From contig NZ_CP152413.1 in NCBI RefSeq assembly GCF_038967635.1, positions 9,056,001 through 9,120,000 of the forward strand: a DNA stretch of 64,000 nucleotides. The letters are read 5' to 3'. Below are positions 27,070 through 36,111 of the stretch, in pieces; position 1 is the stretch's first letter; each line of letters opens with the position of its first letter. Source of the DNA: Bradyrhizobium sp. B124. GTDB lineage: Bacteria > Pseudomonadota > Alphaproteobacteria > Rhizobiales > Xanthobacteraceae. The notes beneath the pieces were generated by a model. That model was not told the origin of the DNA. It made no database searches and saw only the letters and a list, made by a program, of their open reading frames with translations. Position numbers and translations under genes: made by a program.

Positions 27070-28263
27070 ATGCAGAAGGATGGCGACAGGGCGCCGCTCG
27101 CCGGGGTGCGGGTGCTGGATTTTTCCATCATGGTGGCGGGCCCCTATTGCGCGCGGCTGCTCGCCGACGTCGGGGCCGAGGTCATCAAGATCGAGCCGCC
27201 GGAAGGCGACGACATGCGGCTGCGGACGCCGCTGCGCGAAGGCCACAGCACCTATTTCGGCCAGCTCAATGCCGGCAAGCGCAGCCTCGCGCTGGACCTG
27301 AAGAACGCCGATGCCATCAAGCTCGTGCATCGCATGGTCGCGGAGGCGGACATTCTCGTCGAGAACTTCCGTCCGGGCGTGATGGAGCGGCTCGGCCTCG
27401 GCTATGACGCGCTTCGCGAGATCAACCCGCGCCTGATCTATTGCTCGATCTCGGGCTATGGCCAGTCCGGCCCCGCTGCCGAGCGCGCGGCCTACGCGAT
27501 GATCGTGCACGCCGAAAGCGGATTTGATACATCGCTGATGCGCTATGCCGGCGACCGGGAGCGTCCGGCGGCCGGAGCGATCTTCGTCGCCGACATCCTC
27601 GGCGGCATCTTCGGCTATTCCGCGATCCAGACCGCGATGGTACAGCGCGAACGCACCGGCAAGGGGCAGCGCGTCGATGTGGCGTTGATGGACTGCATGC
27701 TCAACCTGCTGGTCTATGAGCTTCAGGAAGCCCAATTCCCGATCCGCTCGCCGCGTCCGACCTATGGGCCGGTGCGTACGCGCGATGGCGATATCCTGAT
27801 CGCTCCGGTCACGCCGCGCAATTTTGCGGCGCTATGTGAGGTCACGGGGCAGGACGAGCTGGCGAACGATCCGCGCTTTGCGACCATTCCGGCGCGCGGG
27901 GCCAACTGGACCGCCATGATGCAGGTGATCGAGCAATGGACCGAGCGTCACACCGGCGCCGAATGCATCGCGGCACTGGATCGCGCCGGCGTGCCTTGCG
28001 CCGAGTACCGGACGCCGGGCGCGGCGCTGACCGATGCCCATCTGCGTCAACGTGGTGTGTTTGGGACGGTCTCGGATGGTGCCGGCGAATTCGTCGGCGT
28101 CAATGCGCCGTGGCAGATGTCCGGCGCCGATATCTCGATCGGAAGTCACGTTCCCGGGATCGGCGCGCAGCGGGACGATGTGCTGTCACGGATTCTGGGA
28201 TTGTCACCGCAGGCAATCGCGGCGCTCGCGGTCGCGGGCACGTTCGGCAGGGCGCCGGCCTAG
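27070..28263 (+). CDS. CaiB/BaiF family CoA-transferase
   Basis: This 397-aa class III CoA-transferase moves CoA between carboxylic acids through an aspartyl-CoA intermediate. The family start LAGVRVLDFSIMVAGPYCAR, the block GAEVIKIEPPEGDDMR and NAGKRSLALDLK are visible, with NFRPGVMERLGLGYD following. It lies 10 bases after the tandem dehydrogenase and closes the GntR-flanked operon. It probably activates the growth substrate to its CoA ester. A second, divergent copy is at 32914. Confidence 0.93.
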   Translation: MQKDGDRAPLAGVRVLDFSIMVAGPYCARLLADVGAEVIKIEPPEGDDMRLRTPLREGHSTYFGQLNAGKRSLALDLKNADAIKLVHRMVAEADILVENFRPGVMERLGLGYDALREINPRLIYCSISGYGQSGPAAERAAYAMIVHAESGFDTSLMRYAGDRERPAAGAIFVADILGGIFGYSAIQTAMVQRERTGKGQRVDVALMDCMLNLLVYELQEAQFPIRSPRPTYGPVRTRDGDILIAPVTPRNFAALCEVTGQDELANDPRFATIPARGANWTAMMQVIEQWTERHTGAECIAALDRAGVPCAEYRTPGAALTDAHLRQRGVFGTVSDGAGEFVGVNAPWQMSGADISIGSHVPGIGAQRDDVLSRILGLSPQAIAALAVAGTFGRAPA

Positions 28264-28283
28264 GCAGCCGGAAGCCCAAAATC

Positions 28284-28778
28284 TCAGGTGTCGGACGGAG
28301 CGTCCGGCGGCGGAGCCTTCGCGATCGCGAGCAGGCATTTCAGGAAATGCGCGCGGTCTTCCTTGCGCAAGGGAGCCAGCATGATGTTTTGCAGCTCGGC
28401 GGCAGCGGGGATGACGGCGAGAAGCGCTTTCTCTCCCTTGGCGGTGATCTGCACCTGGAGCGAGCGGCGGTCGTCCGGATTGTTCTTCTTTGAGACCAGC
28501 CGGCGCGCGACCATCCGCTTCAGCATTTCGCTGAGCGTGTTGCGGTCGCAGCTGATCCGCTCCGCCAACACCGAGGGGGTGAGCGGACCCAATTGGTACA
28601 GTGCCATCAGCACGCCGAATTGCCGCGGCGTGATGTCGCTCTGGCGGGTCATGCTTTGATAGAGCCCGTCGTAACGGGCTTCCAGCAGCCGCAGCAGAAA
28701 TCCGACGCCGTCTTCGAGCTGCCAGTCGCGCGCAATATCTGTGGCCGTGCTCGTTTTCGTACCCTTGTCGGCTGCCAT
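28284..28778 (-). CDS. MarR-family transcriptional regulator
   Basis: This 164-aa winged-helix regulator carries the MarR core at about 35-145 (TPRQFGVLMALYQLGPLTPS, RISCDRNTLSEMLKRMVARR, NPDDRRSLQVQITAKGE). It is transcribed away from the HicB-Rieske operon, with the palindrome at 28924 between them. In this family a phenolic or CoA-linked aromatic ligand often releases the repressor, and the neighbouring ring-hydroxylating oxygenase fits that role. Confidence 0.93.
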   Translation of the reverse strand: MAADKGTKTSTATDIARDWQLEDGVGFLLRLLEARYDGLYQSMTRQSDITPRQFGVLMALYQLGPLTPSVLAERISCDRNTLSEMLKRMVARRLVSKKNNPDDRRSLQVQITAKGEKALLAVIPAAAELQNIMLAPLRKEDRAHFLKCLLAIAKAPPPDAPSDT

Positions 28779-28923
28779 GCCGTCGTTGGACTCCGATTTT
28801 TCGAATTCGCGTTAGCCGTTAGCAGCTTGGCCTGACGTCCTCAACCCTGCGGTGAACCGCACCCGGCCTGTTCACGGCCCGATGCAATTGCGTTCGGCCC
28901 TTGTCAGCCATCCGGCAATGTAG

Positions 28924-28935
28924 TACGTATACGTA
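28924..28935. promoter_or_regulatory. TACGTATACGTA palindrome upstream of the Rieske operon
   Basis: A perfect 12-bp palindrome lies in the 196-base gap between the divergent marR gene and the HicB-like gene, 40 bases before the TTG start. Size and symmetry are right for a MarR dimer half-turn site. No other strong repeat is seen in the gap. Confidence 0.55.
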
Positions 28936-28974
28936 TCAAATGCGATGCGAAGACATTGTGCAGGGAGGTTGAAC

Positions 28975-29301
28975 TTGGACCTGCGTGAGCTGCTGTCGAT
29001 CCCCTATTTGCTGGAGGCCGAGGCCGTCGAAACCGAGCCGGGGCAGTGGCGGGTTCGCCTTGCCTATCCGGAGCTGCCGGGATGCACGGCGGAGGCCGCC
29101 GTCGTCGAGGACGCATTGCGTGAACTCGAGCGGCGCCGCATCGAATTGATCGTCGGCCTGGTGGAGGAGGGCAAGCAGCCTCCCATTCCACGCAAGCCGC
29201 TCACCGCATCCGATCCGCTTTGGACCGCTCAGGATCTCGGACTGTCTGGCCGCGTCGCCGCGCTTCTCGGCGGTGCGGCGGGCCCGGCCACACGCAATTG
29301 A
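28975..29301 (+). CDS. HicB-like small protein at the head of the Rieske operon
   Basis: This protein is about 108 aa with a HicB-antitoxin-like beta-alpha fold (WRVRLAYPELPGCTAEA, VEDALRELERRRIELIV). I place the start at TTG 28975, six bases after GGGAGG; an in-frame ATG at 28945 has no ribosome site. No HicA toxin is adjacent, so a toxin-antitoxin role is doubtful. It is 13 bases ahead of the Rieske oxygenase and co-transcribed with it. The C-terminal extension (KPLTASDPLWTAQDLGLSG) is not part of HicB. Its role is unknown. Confidence 0.75.
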   Translation: MDLRELLSIPYLLEAEAVETEPGQWRVRLAYPELPGCTAEAAVVEDALRELERRRIELIVGLVEEGKQPPIPRKPLTASDPLWTAQDLGLSGRVAALLGGAAGPATRN

Positions 29302-29314
29302 AGGAGGCAAATCC

Positions 29315-30634
29315 ATGCTCTCGCGCGAAGACAATGAACGCCTGGTGAGGGTCGGCAAGGGCACGCCGCTCGGCGACCTGTTTCGGCTTTACTGGATTCC
29401 CTTCCTGCCGTCGGCAGACCTCACCAAGGATGGACAGCCGAAGCGCATCCGGCTGCTCGGCGAGGATCTGGTCGCCTTCCGCGACACCGAGGGGCGGGTC
29501 GGGCTGGTCGATCAGGCCTGTCCGCATCGCGGCGCGCCGCTGGTCTTCGCGCGAAACGAGGATTGCGGGCTGCGCTGCGTCTATCACGGCTGGAAATTCG
29601 ACGTCACCGGCGCGGTGACGGACATGCCGGCCGAGCCGGTGCGCAGCCGCCTCAAGGAGCGCGTGCGGATCAAGGCCTATCCCTGCAAGGAGCGCAACGG
29701 AATGATCTGGACCTATATGGGTCCCGACCAGGCCGAACTTCCGCCGCTGCCGAACCTCGAATGGAATCTGGTGCCGGCCGAGCAGGTGCACATCTCGGTT
29801 CGCGTCCAGGAGTGCAACTGGCTGCAGGCGGTCGAAGGCGAGATCGACTCGGCGCACGCGCCGCTGCTGCACGGTCGGCTCGACGCCCAGGGCACGACGA
29901 GCGCCTGGATCCAGAAGCGCGACCTGCGGCCGACCTTCGAATGCATCAAGCAAGACTTCGGCATGAGCATCGCCGCGCGGCGCAATTACGACGCCAACAC
30001 GCTGTACTGGCGCGTCAACCAATTCATGCTGCCGTTCTATACGCTGGTGCCCCCGCTGTCTCCGTTTCCGGATCTGAGCGGGCACGCCTGGGTGCCGATC
30101 GATGACGAGAACACGCTCTGCATCATGTTCTCCTATCATCCGTCGGAGCCGCTGCTGGAGAAGACGCGGCAGGTCTTCGCCGAAGGCCACAAGGGCCGCG
30201 AGAGCGGCCATGCCAGCCGCCACGCGCTGATCCAGCACCCGGTGACGGTGCCGTACGCCGGCTACTGGACCAAATACAATCCGCAGAACGGCTTTCAATT
30301 CGACTACGAGGCGCAGCGCACCACCTGGTTCTCGGGCCTGCCGGGGCTGTGGGTGCAGGACGGCGCCTGCCAGAGCGGCGTCTCGCCGATCTTCGATCGC
30401 ACCAGGGAGACGCTCTGCTCCAGCGATACCGGCATCGCGATGACGCGGCGCTTCATTCTGGAGGCGCTCGGCGCCTATCGCGATCACGCGATCAAGCCCA
30501 AGGGCGTCTCAGACCCCGACGTGTTCATGGTGCGGGCGGTGTCGCTGCGGCTGCCGCCGGAGGAGTCCTGGGTCGATGTCGGCGCGCCGTTCATGCGGGC
30601 GAAGCTCGGCGCAGATTTCGGGTACGAGCTGTGA
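29315..30634 (+). CDS. Rieske non-haem iron oxygenase, phthalate-dioxygenase-like alpha subunit
   Basis: This 439-aa protein has a Rieske [2Fe-2S] site C69-P-H71 ... C88-x2-H91 and a mononuclear iron facial triad region EGEIDSAHAPLLH (D178, H181, H186). Layout and length match the phthalate 4,5-dioxygenase/O-demethylase group of single-component oxygenases. AAGGAGG precedes ATG 29315. The adjacent FNR-type reductase supplies electrons. The substrate could be an aromatic acid or a methoxylated or methylated aromatic; I cannot choose. Confidence 0.94.
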   Translation: MLSREDNERLVRVGKGTPLGDLFRLYWIPFLPSADLTKDGQPKRIRLLGEDLVAFRDTEGRVGLVDQACPHRGAPLVFARNEDCGLRCVYHGWKFDVTGAVTDMPAEPVRSRLKERVRIKAYPCKERNGMIWTYMGPDQAELPPLPNLEWNLVPAEQVHISVRVQECNWLQAVEGEIDSAHAPLLHGRLDAQGTTSAWIQKRDLRPTFECIKQDFGMSIAARRNYDANTLYWRVNQFMLPFYTLVPPLSPFPDLSGHAWVPIDDENTLCIMFSYHPSEPLLEKTRQVFAEGHKGRESGHASRHALIQHPVTVPYAGYWTKYNPQNGFQFDYEAQRTTWFSGLPGLWVQDGACQSGVSPIFDRTRETLCSSDTGIAMTRRFILEALGAYRDHAIKPKGVSDPDVFMVRAVSLRLPPEESWVDVGAPFMRAKLGADFGYEL

Positions 30635-30646
30635 GCGCATCCCGCC

Positions 30647-31609
30647 ATGGCTGACGTGACGCAGGACGTGCTGGTCAAGCGCATCGGCTACGAGGCCGAG
30701 CGGATCAATTCCTACGAGCTGATCGCACGGACGGGCGGAGAGCTGACGCCGTTCACGGCCGGCAGCCATATCGACCTGCATCTGCCGAACGGCATGATCC
30801 GGAGCTACTCGCTGGTGAACGATCAGCGCGAGCGACACCGGTATGTGATCGCTGTCAACAAGGATGCCGAGAGCCGCGGTGGCTCCAGCTTCGTCCACGA
30901 CTCCGTGAAGGTCGGCGACATCATGACGATCTCCGGGCCGCGCAACAATTTCGTGCTGCACGAAGAGGCGGAGCATTCGGTCCTGGTCGCCGGCGGCATC
31001 GGCATCACGCCATTGCTGTCGATGATCCGGCGTCTGGAGGCGCTCGGGCGCCGTTGGGAGCTGTTCTATGCCGCGAGGACGCGCGCGGCCGCCGCATTCC
31101 TCGACGAGCTCGGCCCATTCCGATCTGATTTTCGTTCCAGGATACATGTCGATTTCGACGACGAGCGATCGGGGCGTCTGTTCGACCTGCCGGCAATTGT
31201 CGGAACCGCGCCGGCGCGGGCGCATCTCTATTGCTGCGGTCCGGTGCCGATGCTCGCGGCATTCGAGGCGGCGACGGCCGATCGGCCGTCGGATCGCGTG
31301 CATGTCGAATACTTCCAGGCGCGGGAAGCGCCCTCAACGGAGGGCGGCTTCGACGTCAAGCTTGCGCGAAGCAATCGCACGATTGCGGTCGAGCCCGGCA
31401 AGACGATTCTCGATGCCTTGCTGGCTGCCGGCATCACCGCGAATTACGCCTGCAGCGAAGGGGTCTGCGGCACCTGCGAGACGCGCGTACTCGAGGGCAC
31501 GCCCGATCATCGCGACCAGTTTCTGAGCAAGGAAGAGCAGGCGGCGAACAAGAGCGTCATGATCTGCTGCTCGGGCGCCAAGTCCCGCACGCTCGTGCTC
31601 GATCTCTAA
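30647..31609 (+). CDS. Phthalate-dioxygenase-reductase-like ferredoxin oxidoreductase
   Basis: This 320-aa protein has a flavin-binding domain first (GSHIDLHLPNGMIRSYSLVND), an NAD-binding region (VAGGIGITPLLSMIRRL) and a C-terminal plant-type [2Fe-2S] ferredoxin with CSEGVCGTCE and a distal cysteine in ICCSGAKS. That order (flavin, NAD, ferredoxin last) is the PDR type. It starts 12 bases after the oxygenase stop and is its electron donor. Confidence 0.94.
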   Translation: MADVTQDVLVKRIGYEAERINSYELIARTGGELTPFTAGSHIDLHLPNGMIRSYSLVNDQRERHRYVIAVNKDAESRGGSSFVHDSVKVGDIMTISGPRNNFVLHEEAEHSVLVAGGIGITPLLSMIRRLEALGRRWELFYAARTRAAAAFLDELGPFRSDFRSRIHVDFDDERSGRLFDLPAIVGTAPARAHLYCCGPVPMLAAFEAATADRPSDRVHVEYFQAREAPSTEGGFDVKLARSNRTIAVEPGKTILDALLAAGITANYACSEGVCGTCETRVLEGTPDHRDQFLSKEEQAANKSVMICCSGAKSRTLVLDL

Positions 31610-31636
31610 GACAACAACATACGACGGGTGGGAACA

Positions 31637-32860
31637 ATGAAGTATCTTTCGCAAATTGCCGGAGTGGTCCTGCTGGCCGCCTGCGCCAGTTCGCCCGCGT
31701 CGGCGGACGCTGCGCGCTCCCTCAAGATCGGCGTGCTCAACGACGCATCCGGCCCTTATTCGGACAATGCCGGCGAAGGTTCGGTGACGGCGGCCCGGAT
31801 GGCTGCCGAGGATTTCATGCTGCTTCATCCGGACTTCAAGGTCGAGATCGTCTCGGCCGATCACCAGAACAAGGCGGATGTCGGCGCCGCAATCGCGCGC
31901 CGCTGGATCGATCAGGAGAAGGTCGATGCGGTCGCCGACGTGCCGAACTCGGCCGTCGGGCTCGCCGTCAACGAAGTCGTGCGCGGCACCAAGGCGGCGC
32001 TGATTGCATCGAGTGCGGCGTCCTCCGACCTGACCGGGAAATACTGCTCGCCCAACACGATCCAGTGGACCTTCGACACCTGGGCGGCCTCGCACACGAT
32101 CGGTGCCTATCTCGTGCGTCACGGCGGCAAGAAATGGTACTTCATCGCGACCGACAATGCGCTCGGCAAGTCGATGGTGCGCGACGGCACGGCGGTGATC
32201 GGCGCCGGCGGCGGCACGGTTCTCGGATCGGTCAATGTGCCGATCAACAATGCGGACTATGCCTCGTTCATCCTGCAGGCCGAGAGCTCCGGCGCCGACG
32301 TGATCGCGTTCGCAACCGCCGGCGGCGACACGGTCAGCCTGATCAAGCAGTCCGCCGAGTTCGGGCTGAAGCAGAGCGGACGCACCTTCGCGGCGCTGTT
32401 GACCACCACCAACGATGTCGAGTCCAGCGGACTTGCGGTCGGCGAAGGACTGATCATCACCCAGCCGTTCTACTGGGACCTCAACGATGCCAGCCGTGCC
32501 TGGTCGGCCAGGTTCAGCGCACGTCAGCGCGGGCAATCGCCGACCGCGTTCCACGCCGGCGTCTACTCGTCGGTGCTGGCCTATCTCAACGCGGCGTTGG
32601 CGGCAGGAACCAATGACGCGCCGGCCGTGATCCAGAAGTTGAAGGAGAAGCCGATCGACGACGCCTTGTTCGGGCCGGTCGTGGTGCGCGCGGACGGCCG
32701 CGCCATTCACAACATGTACATCTTCAAAGTGAAGAGCCCGAGTGCGTCGAAGAGCAAGTGGGACCTGCTGGAGCAGGTCGGCGTGCTGTCCGGGCCGGAG
32801 GCGTTTCGGCCGCTCGACCAGGGCGGATGCTCGCTCGTCGAGCCGCCGAAGAGCAATTGA
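31637..32860 (+). CDS. ABC-type substrate-binding protein of the Rieske operon
   Basis: This 407-aa type-1 periplasmic binding protein (LKIGVLNDASGPYSDNAGEG; FIATDNALGKSMVRDG) has an N-terminal signal. VVLLAAC could be a lipobox (LAAC), but an ordinary cleavage after SPASA is also possible. I take ATG 31637 over the in-frame GTG 31628, since the ribosome-site-like GGTGGGA lies upstream of the ATG. No permease or ATPase is nearby. It presumably captures the oxygenase substrate and uses importer parts encoded elsewhere. Confidence 0.87.
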   Translation: MKYLSQIAGVVLLAACASSPASADAARSLKIGVLNDASGPYSDNAGEGSVTAARMAAEDFMLLHPDFKVEIVSADHQNKADVGAAIARRWIDQEKVDAVADVPNSAVGLAVNEVVRGTKAALIASSAASSDLTGKYCSPNTIQWTFDTWAASHTIGAYLVRHGGKKWYFIATDNALGKSMVRDGTAVIGAGGGTVLGSVNVPINNADYASFILQAESSGADVIAFATAGGDTVSLIKQSAEFGLKQSGRTFAALLTTTNDVESSGLAVGEGLIITQPFYWDLNDASRAWSARFSARQRGQSPTAFHAGVYSSVLAYLNAALAAGTNDAPAVIQKLKEKPIDDALFGPVVVRADGRAIHNMYIFKVKSPSASKSKWDLLEQVGVLSGPEAFRPLDQGGCSLVEPPKSN

Positions 32861-32913
32861 CGACGACGGCTGCGGCCCTCGGATCAACACTTCTCAAACT
32901 GACGGACATCCCG

Positions 32914-34197
32914 ATGCTGGATCAGCTTGAAGCCGACTTCCCCGAGCACACGCCGCGCCCTGTCGATGCGCCAAGGGCGCTCGAGGGGGTCCGGGTGATC
33001 GATTTCTCGCATTTCATCGCGGGACCGTTTGCGACCATGATCCTTGCCGACATGGGCGCCGAGGTAATCAAGATCGAAGCGCCGGGCCGCGGTGACGATT
33101 TGCGCCGTTATCCCCCGGTGCATCCCGATCTCAGGCACGGCGCGCCGTTCCTCTGGACCAACCGCAACAAGCGCAGCGTTGCCCTCGATCTCAAATCGCC
33201 GGAGGGCCTGAAGGTCGCGCGCGAGCTGATCGCGACGGCGGACGTCCTCGTCGAGAATTTTTCGGCGAGCGTGATGGCACGGCTGGGGCTCGACTATGAG
33301 AGCTGCCGCAAGGTCAAGCCCGAGATCATCTATTGCTCGGTGTCGGCCTATGGCCGGGACGGGGCATTTTCGGACCGGCTCGGCTTCGATCCGATCGCGC
33401 AGGTCGAGAGCGGTTTTGTCTCTATGAACGGCTATGCCGACCGGGAGGGCGTGCGCGCGTTGTCACCGGTGATGGATATCAGCACCGCGATGATGGCCAG
33501 CAATGCGATCCTTGGCGCGTTGTTCGCGCGCGAGCGGAGCGGGCAGGGCCAGGCCATCGAGGTGTCGTTGTTCGAGAATGCCGTCCTGATGACCGGCTAC
33601 GCGACCATGCAGTCGCTCTTCAGCGGCACCGATCCGAAGCGAAGCGGCAACACCAGCCCGGACACCTGTCCGTCGGGTGTGTTCCTGGCCAGCGATTGCG
33701 CCTTCTATATCAACTGCGGCAACGACAAGATCTTCCAACGCCTGATGGCGCAGGTTCTCGAGCGCGAGGACCTCGCGGCGGCCGAGATCTATGCAACCGG
33801 CCCGGATCGAATCCGCCGGCGCGAGGAGCTGTTCGCGATCCTTGGCGCCGCCTTTGCGCAGCAGCCCTGGTCGCACTGGCAATCGCGAATGCGGGCGGCC
33901 GGGGTGCCCTGCGGTCAGGTACGCACCGTCGGCGAAGCGATCCGCTCCCCGGAGGCAAGGGAGCGCGGGATCGTCACCCGGATCCCGCACGAGACGGTGG
34001 GTTGGGTGCCGAACGTGCACCTGCCGATCCGCTATTCGCGGACGCCGATCGTTGATCCCGTCGCGGCACCGGCCGTCGGGCAGCACACCGAGAATGTCCT
34101 GCGTGAGTTGCTCGGCTACGATGAGGCGGAGATCGCGCGCCTTGCCGCAGGCGGTGCCTTCGGCAGCCAGCCCTCGCGACAGGATGCCAAGCCGTGA
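32914..34197 (+). CDS. CaiB/BaiF family CoA-transferase (second copy)
   Basis: This 427-aa class III CoA-transferase shows GVRVIDFSHFIAGPFATMIL, GAEVIKIEAPGRGDD and NKRSVALDLKSPEGLK. I use ATG 32914; a TTG at 32857 overlapping the previous stop is an alternative that would add 19 residues. It is embedded in the MarR-flanked operon and likely activates an acid product or substrate of the Rieske system. Its stop overlaps the thiolase start. Confidence 0.9.
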   Translation: MLDQLEADFPEHTPRPVDAPRALEGVRVIDFSHFIAGPFATMILADMGAEVIKIEAPGRGDDLRRYPPVHPDLRHGAPFLWTNRNKRSVALDLKSPEGLKVARELIATADVLVENFSASVMARLGLDYESCRKVKPEIIYCSVSAYGRDGAFSDRLGFDPIAQVESGFVSMNGYADREGVRALSPVMDISTAMMASNAILGALFARERSGQGQAIEVSLFENAVLMTGYATMQSLFSGTDPKRSGNTSPDTCPSGVFLASDCAFYINCGNDKIFQRLMAQVLEREDLAAAEIYATGPDRIRRREELFAILGAAFAQQPWSHWQSRMRAAGVPCGQVRTVGEAIRSPEARERGIVTRIPHETVGWVPNVHLPIRYSRTPIVDPVAAPAVGQHTENVLRELLGYDEAEIARLAAGGAFGSQPSRQDAKP

Positions 34198-35390
34198 CGG
34201 CGCGCGGGCGAGACCAGCGGACGCTGCGGGGGCGTGTGGCCGTGATTGGGATCGGTGAAACCGAATATTGTCGCCACGGCGCTTCTCCCGACCCGGAATT
34301 AAAGCTCGCGCTGAAAGCCATTCTGGCGGCTTGCGAGGACGCTGGCCTCGATCCCCGCGAGATCGACGGGTTCTCGTCCTACAGCGACGATCGCAGCGAG
34401 GCCTCGCGGCTGGCCGCGGCGCTGGGTACGCATCGATTGCGTTCAGCGACCATGCAATGGGGCGGAGGCGGCGGCGGTTGCTGTGCTGCGGTTGCCAACG
34501 CGGCGGCCTCGATCGTCGCGGGCCTCGCCGATTATGTCGTGGTGTTCCGCTCATTGGCGCAGGGCCAATATGGCCGGTTCGGACAGGCGGGCGGCATCCA
34601 CACGGTTTCGGGCGAACGGTCCTACCTGATGCCTTATGGTGTGTTGGCGCCGCCGCAGCGTTTTGCCATGCGGGTGCAGCGCTACATGCACGAGCACGGC
34701 GTACGGCAAGAGGCGTTGCGCGCGATTGCGCTCGCCTCCTATCATCACGCCCAGGCCAACCCGCGCGCCGTGATGCATGGCAGGCCGCTGGACGTCGAGA
34801 AATACGATGCCTCGCGCTGGATCGTGGAGCCGTTCCATCTCTACGATTGCTGCATGGAAAATGACGGCGCGGCGGCATTGCTGCTGGTATCGGCGGAGCG
34901 CGCCGCAGAATTCCGAAATAAACCGGCCTATCTGCTCGGTGCCGCCTTCGGATCCGGACATCGCGCCGCGGCGACGGCGCACAACGCGCCGCTCTACGCC
35001 ACGGCGAGCTTCGACACCGTCGCGCCCGACCTTTACCGCATGGCCGGAGTAGGGCCGGCCGATGTCGGCGTGGTCCAGGCGTACGAGAATTTCACCGGCG
35101 GTGTCGTGATGGCGCTGGCGGAGCACGGGTTCTTCAAGCCTGAGGAGGCCAACGACTTCCTGACATTCGAGAACCTGATCGCGCCGTCGGGGCGGCTGCC
35201 GCTCAACACCAGCGGCGGCAACCTCGCCGAATGCTACATGCACGGTTTTGAGCTCGTGCTGGAAGCGGTTCGCCAGGTGCGCGGCACCTCGACGAGCCAG
35301 GCTCGACGCAGCGACGTCGCAATGGTCATCGGAGGTCCGATGGTCTCTCCTGCGAGCAACCTCATCTTGGGTTCGGAGGCCACCTTATGA
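34194..35390 (+). CDS. SCP-x/lipid-transfer type thiolase family protein
   Basis: This 398-aa thiolase-fold protein has a GTG start overlapping the CoA-transferase stop (GTGA). Thiolase features are GIGETEYCRHG, a glycine-rich stretch ending in C96-C97 (likely active-site region), QAYENFTGGVVMALAEHGF and the C-terminal NTSGGNLAECYMHGF. Together with the DUF35 protein that follows, it matches thiolase or retro-aldolase pairs such as Ltp2-ChsH2. It may cleave a beta-keto- or beta-hydroxyacyl-CoA. It could equally be an acetyl-CoA acyltransferase. Confidence 0.88.
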   Translation: MTARGRDQRTLRGRVAVIGIGETEYCRHGASPDPELKLALKAILAACEDAGLDPREIDGFSSYSDDRSEASRLAAALGTHRLRSATMQWGGGGGGCCAAVANAAASIVAGLADYVVVFRSLAQGQYGRFGQAGGIHTVSGERSYLMPYGVLAPPQRFAMRVQRYMHEHGVRQEALRAIALASYHHAQANPRAVMHGRPLDVEKYDASRWIVEPFHLYDCCMENDGAAALLLVSAERAAEFRNKPAYLLGAAFGSGHRAAATAHNAPLYATASFDTVAPDLYRMAGVGPADVGVVQAYENFTGGVVMALAEHGFFKPEEANDFLTFENLIAPSGRLPLNTSGGNLAECYMHGFELVLEAVRQVRGTSTSQARRSDVAMVIGGPMVSPASNLILGSEATL

Positions 35391-35836
35391 GCAAGCCGAG
35401 CGCGCGCTATCTCCCGGCAGGCCTGCCGATCCCGGTTGCAGAACCTGACGGCCTCTCTGCGCCTTACTGGGAAGGATTGCGTCAGGGCAAGCTGTTGGTG
35501 CAACGCTGCGGCCGCTGCGCCACGTGGCAGTTCGGACCCGAATGGCTCTGCCACCGCTGCCACGCCTTCGACCCGGTCTGGACCGAGGTCGCGCCGCGCG
35601 GCCGGATCTTCAGCTGGGAGCGCGTGTGGCATCCGTCGCATGCGGCGCTGAAGGGGCGTGGACCGTACATCGCGGTGCTTGTCGAATTGCCGCATGCCGG
35701 CGGCATTCGCATGGTCGGCAATCTGCTCGGCGATCCCGAACAGGCGGTTGCAATGGGCGCAGATGTCGAGGGGGTCTTCGAGCATCACCCGGAGTGCGAT
35801 CCGCCTTACTCCTTGCTGCAATGGCGCCGGGCGTAG
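35387..35836 (+). CDS. DUF35 zinc-ribbon/OB-fold acyl-CoA-associated protein
   Basis: This 149-aa protein has a rubredoxin-like zinc ribbon (C41-GR-C44 ... C55-HR-C58) followed by an OB-fold (RGRIFSWERVWHPSHAALKG). DUF35 proteins bind acyl-CoA and partner with SCP-x thiolases or retro-aldolases. Its ATG overlaps the thiolase stop (ATGA), consistent with a complex. It is the last gene of the MarR-flanked operon. Confidence 0.9.
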   Translation: MSKPSARYLPAGLPIPVAEPDGLSAPYWEGLRQGKLLVQRCGRCATWQFGPEWLCHRCHAFDPVWTEVAPRGRIFSWERVWHPSHAALKGRGPYIAVLVELPHAGGIRMVGNLLGDPEQAVAMGADVEGVFEHHPECDPPYSLLQWRRA

Positions 35837-35889
35837 GTTTCCCCGGAGTTACTATCGATCCCTGCGCCTGATACGGGCAATCGATCGCG

Positions 35890-35920
35890 CGTCTACCGGA
35901 GATAGACGGGTCCGTGGACC
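35890..35920 (+). terminator. Two adjacent small hairpins after the DUF35 gene
   Basis: CGTCTA-N7-TAGACG (35890-35908) and GGTCC-GT-GGACC (35909-35920) lie side by side in the 275-base gap before amiC. There is no T-run. They may end the upstream operon. The rest of the gap (to 36111) probably carries the amiC promoter, but I see no convincing -35/-10 or -24/-12 element. Confidence 0.35.
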
Positions 35921-36111
35921 GCCGCACCTGTGATCATTTGCGGGCGACATCTGGTTTGCCTGCTTTCGCGTCAGCGCCGCTGACAGGATGAGCTGCCTGG
36001 GTCCTTGTCTCGCGGCAGATGACATGCAATCTTCCGCCCCCGGCAATGCTGTTCGAGAGCAACAAGAACAATAATCCCTCTCGTCCCTCCAATTCTGTCG
36101 AGGGCCTGATC

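Noticed and set aside
28975..29301. HicAB toxin-antitoxin module
   Set aside because: Only the HicB-like fold is present; no small HicA-like frame lies on either side, and the gene is embedded in a catabolic operon.
35984..36013. Possible sigma-54 promoter (GG-N10-GC) before amiC
   Set aside because: The spacing can be found, but the surrounding bases do not match TGGCAC-N5-TTGC well. One chance hit in GC-rich DNA is not evidence.
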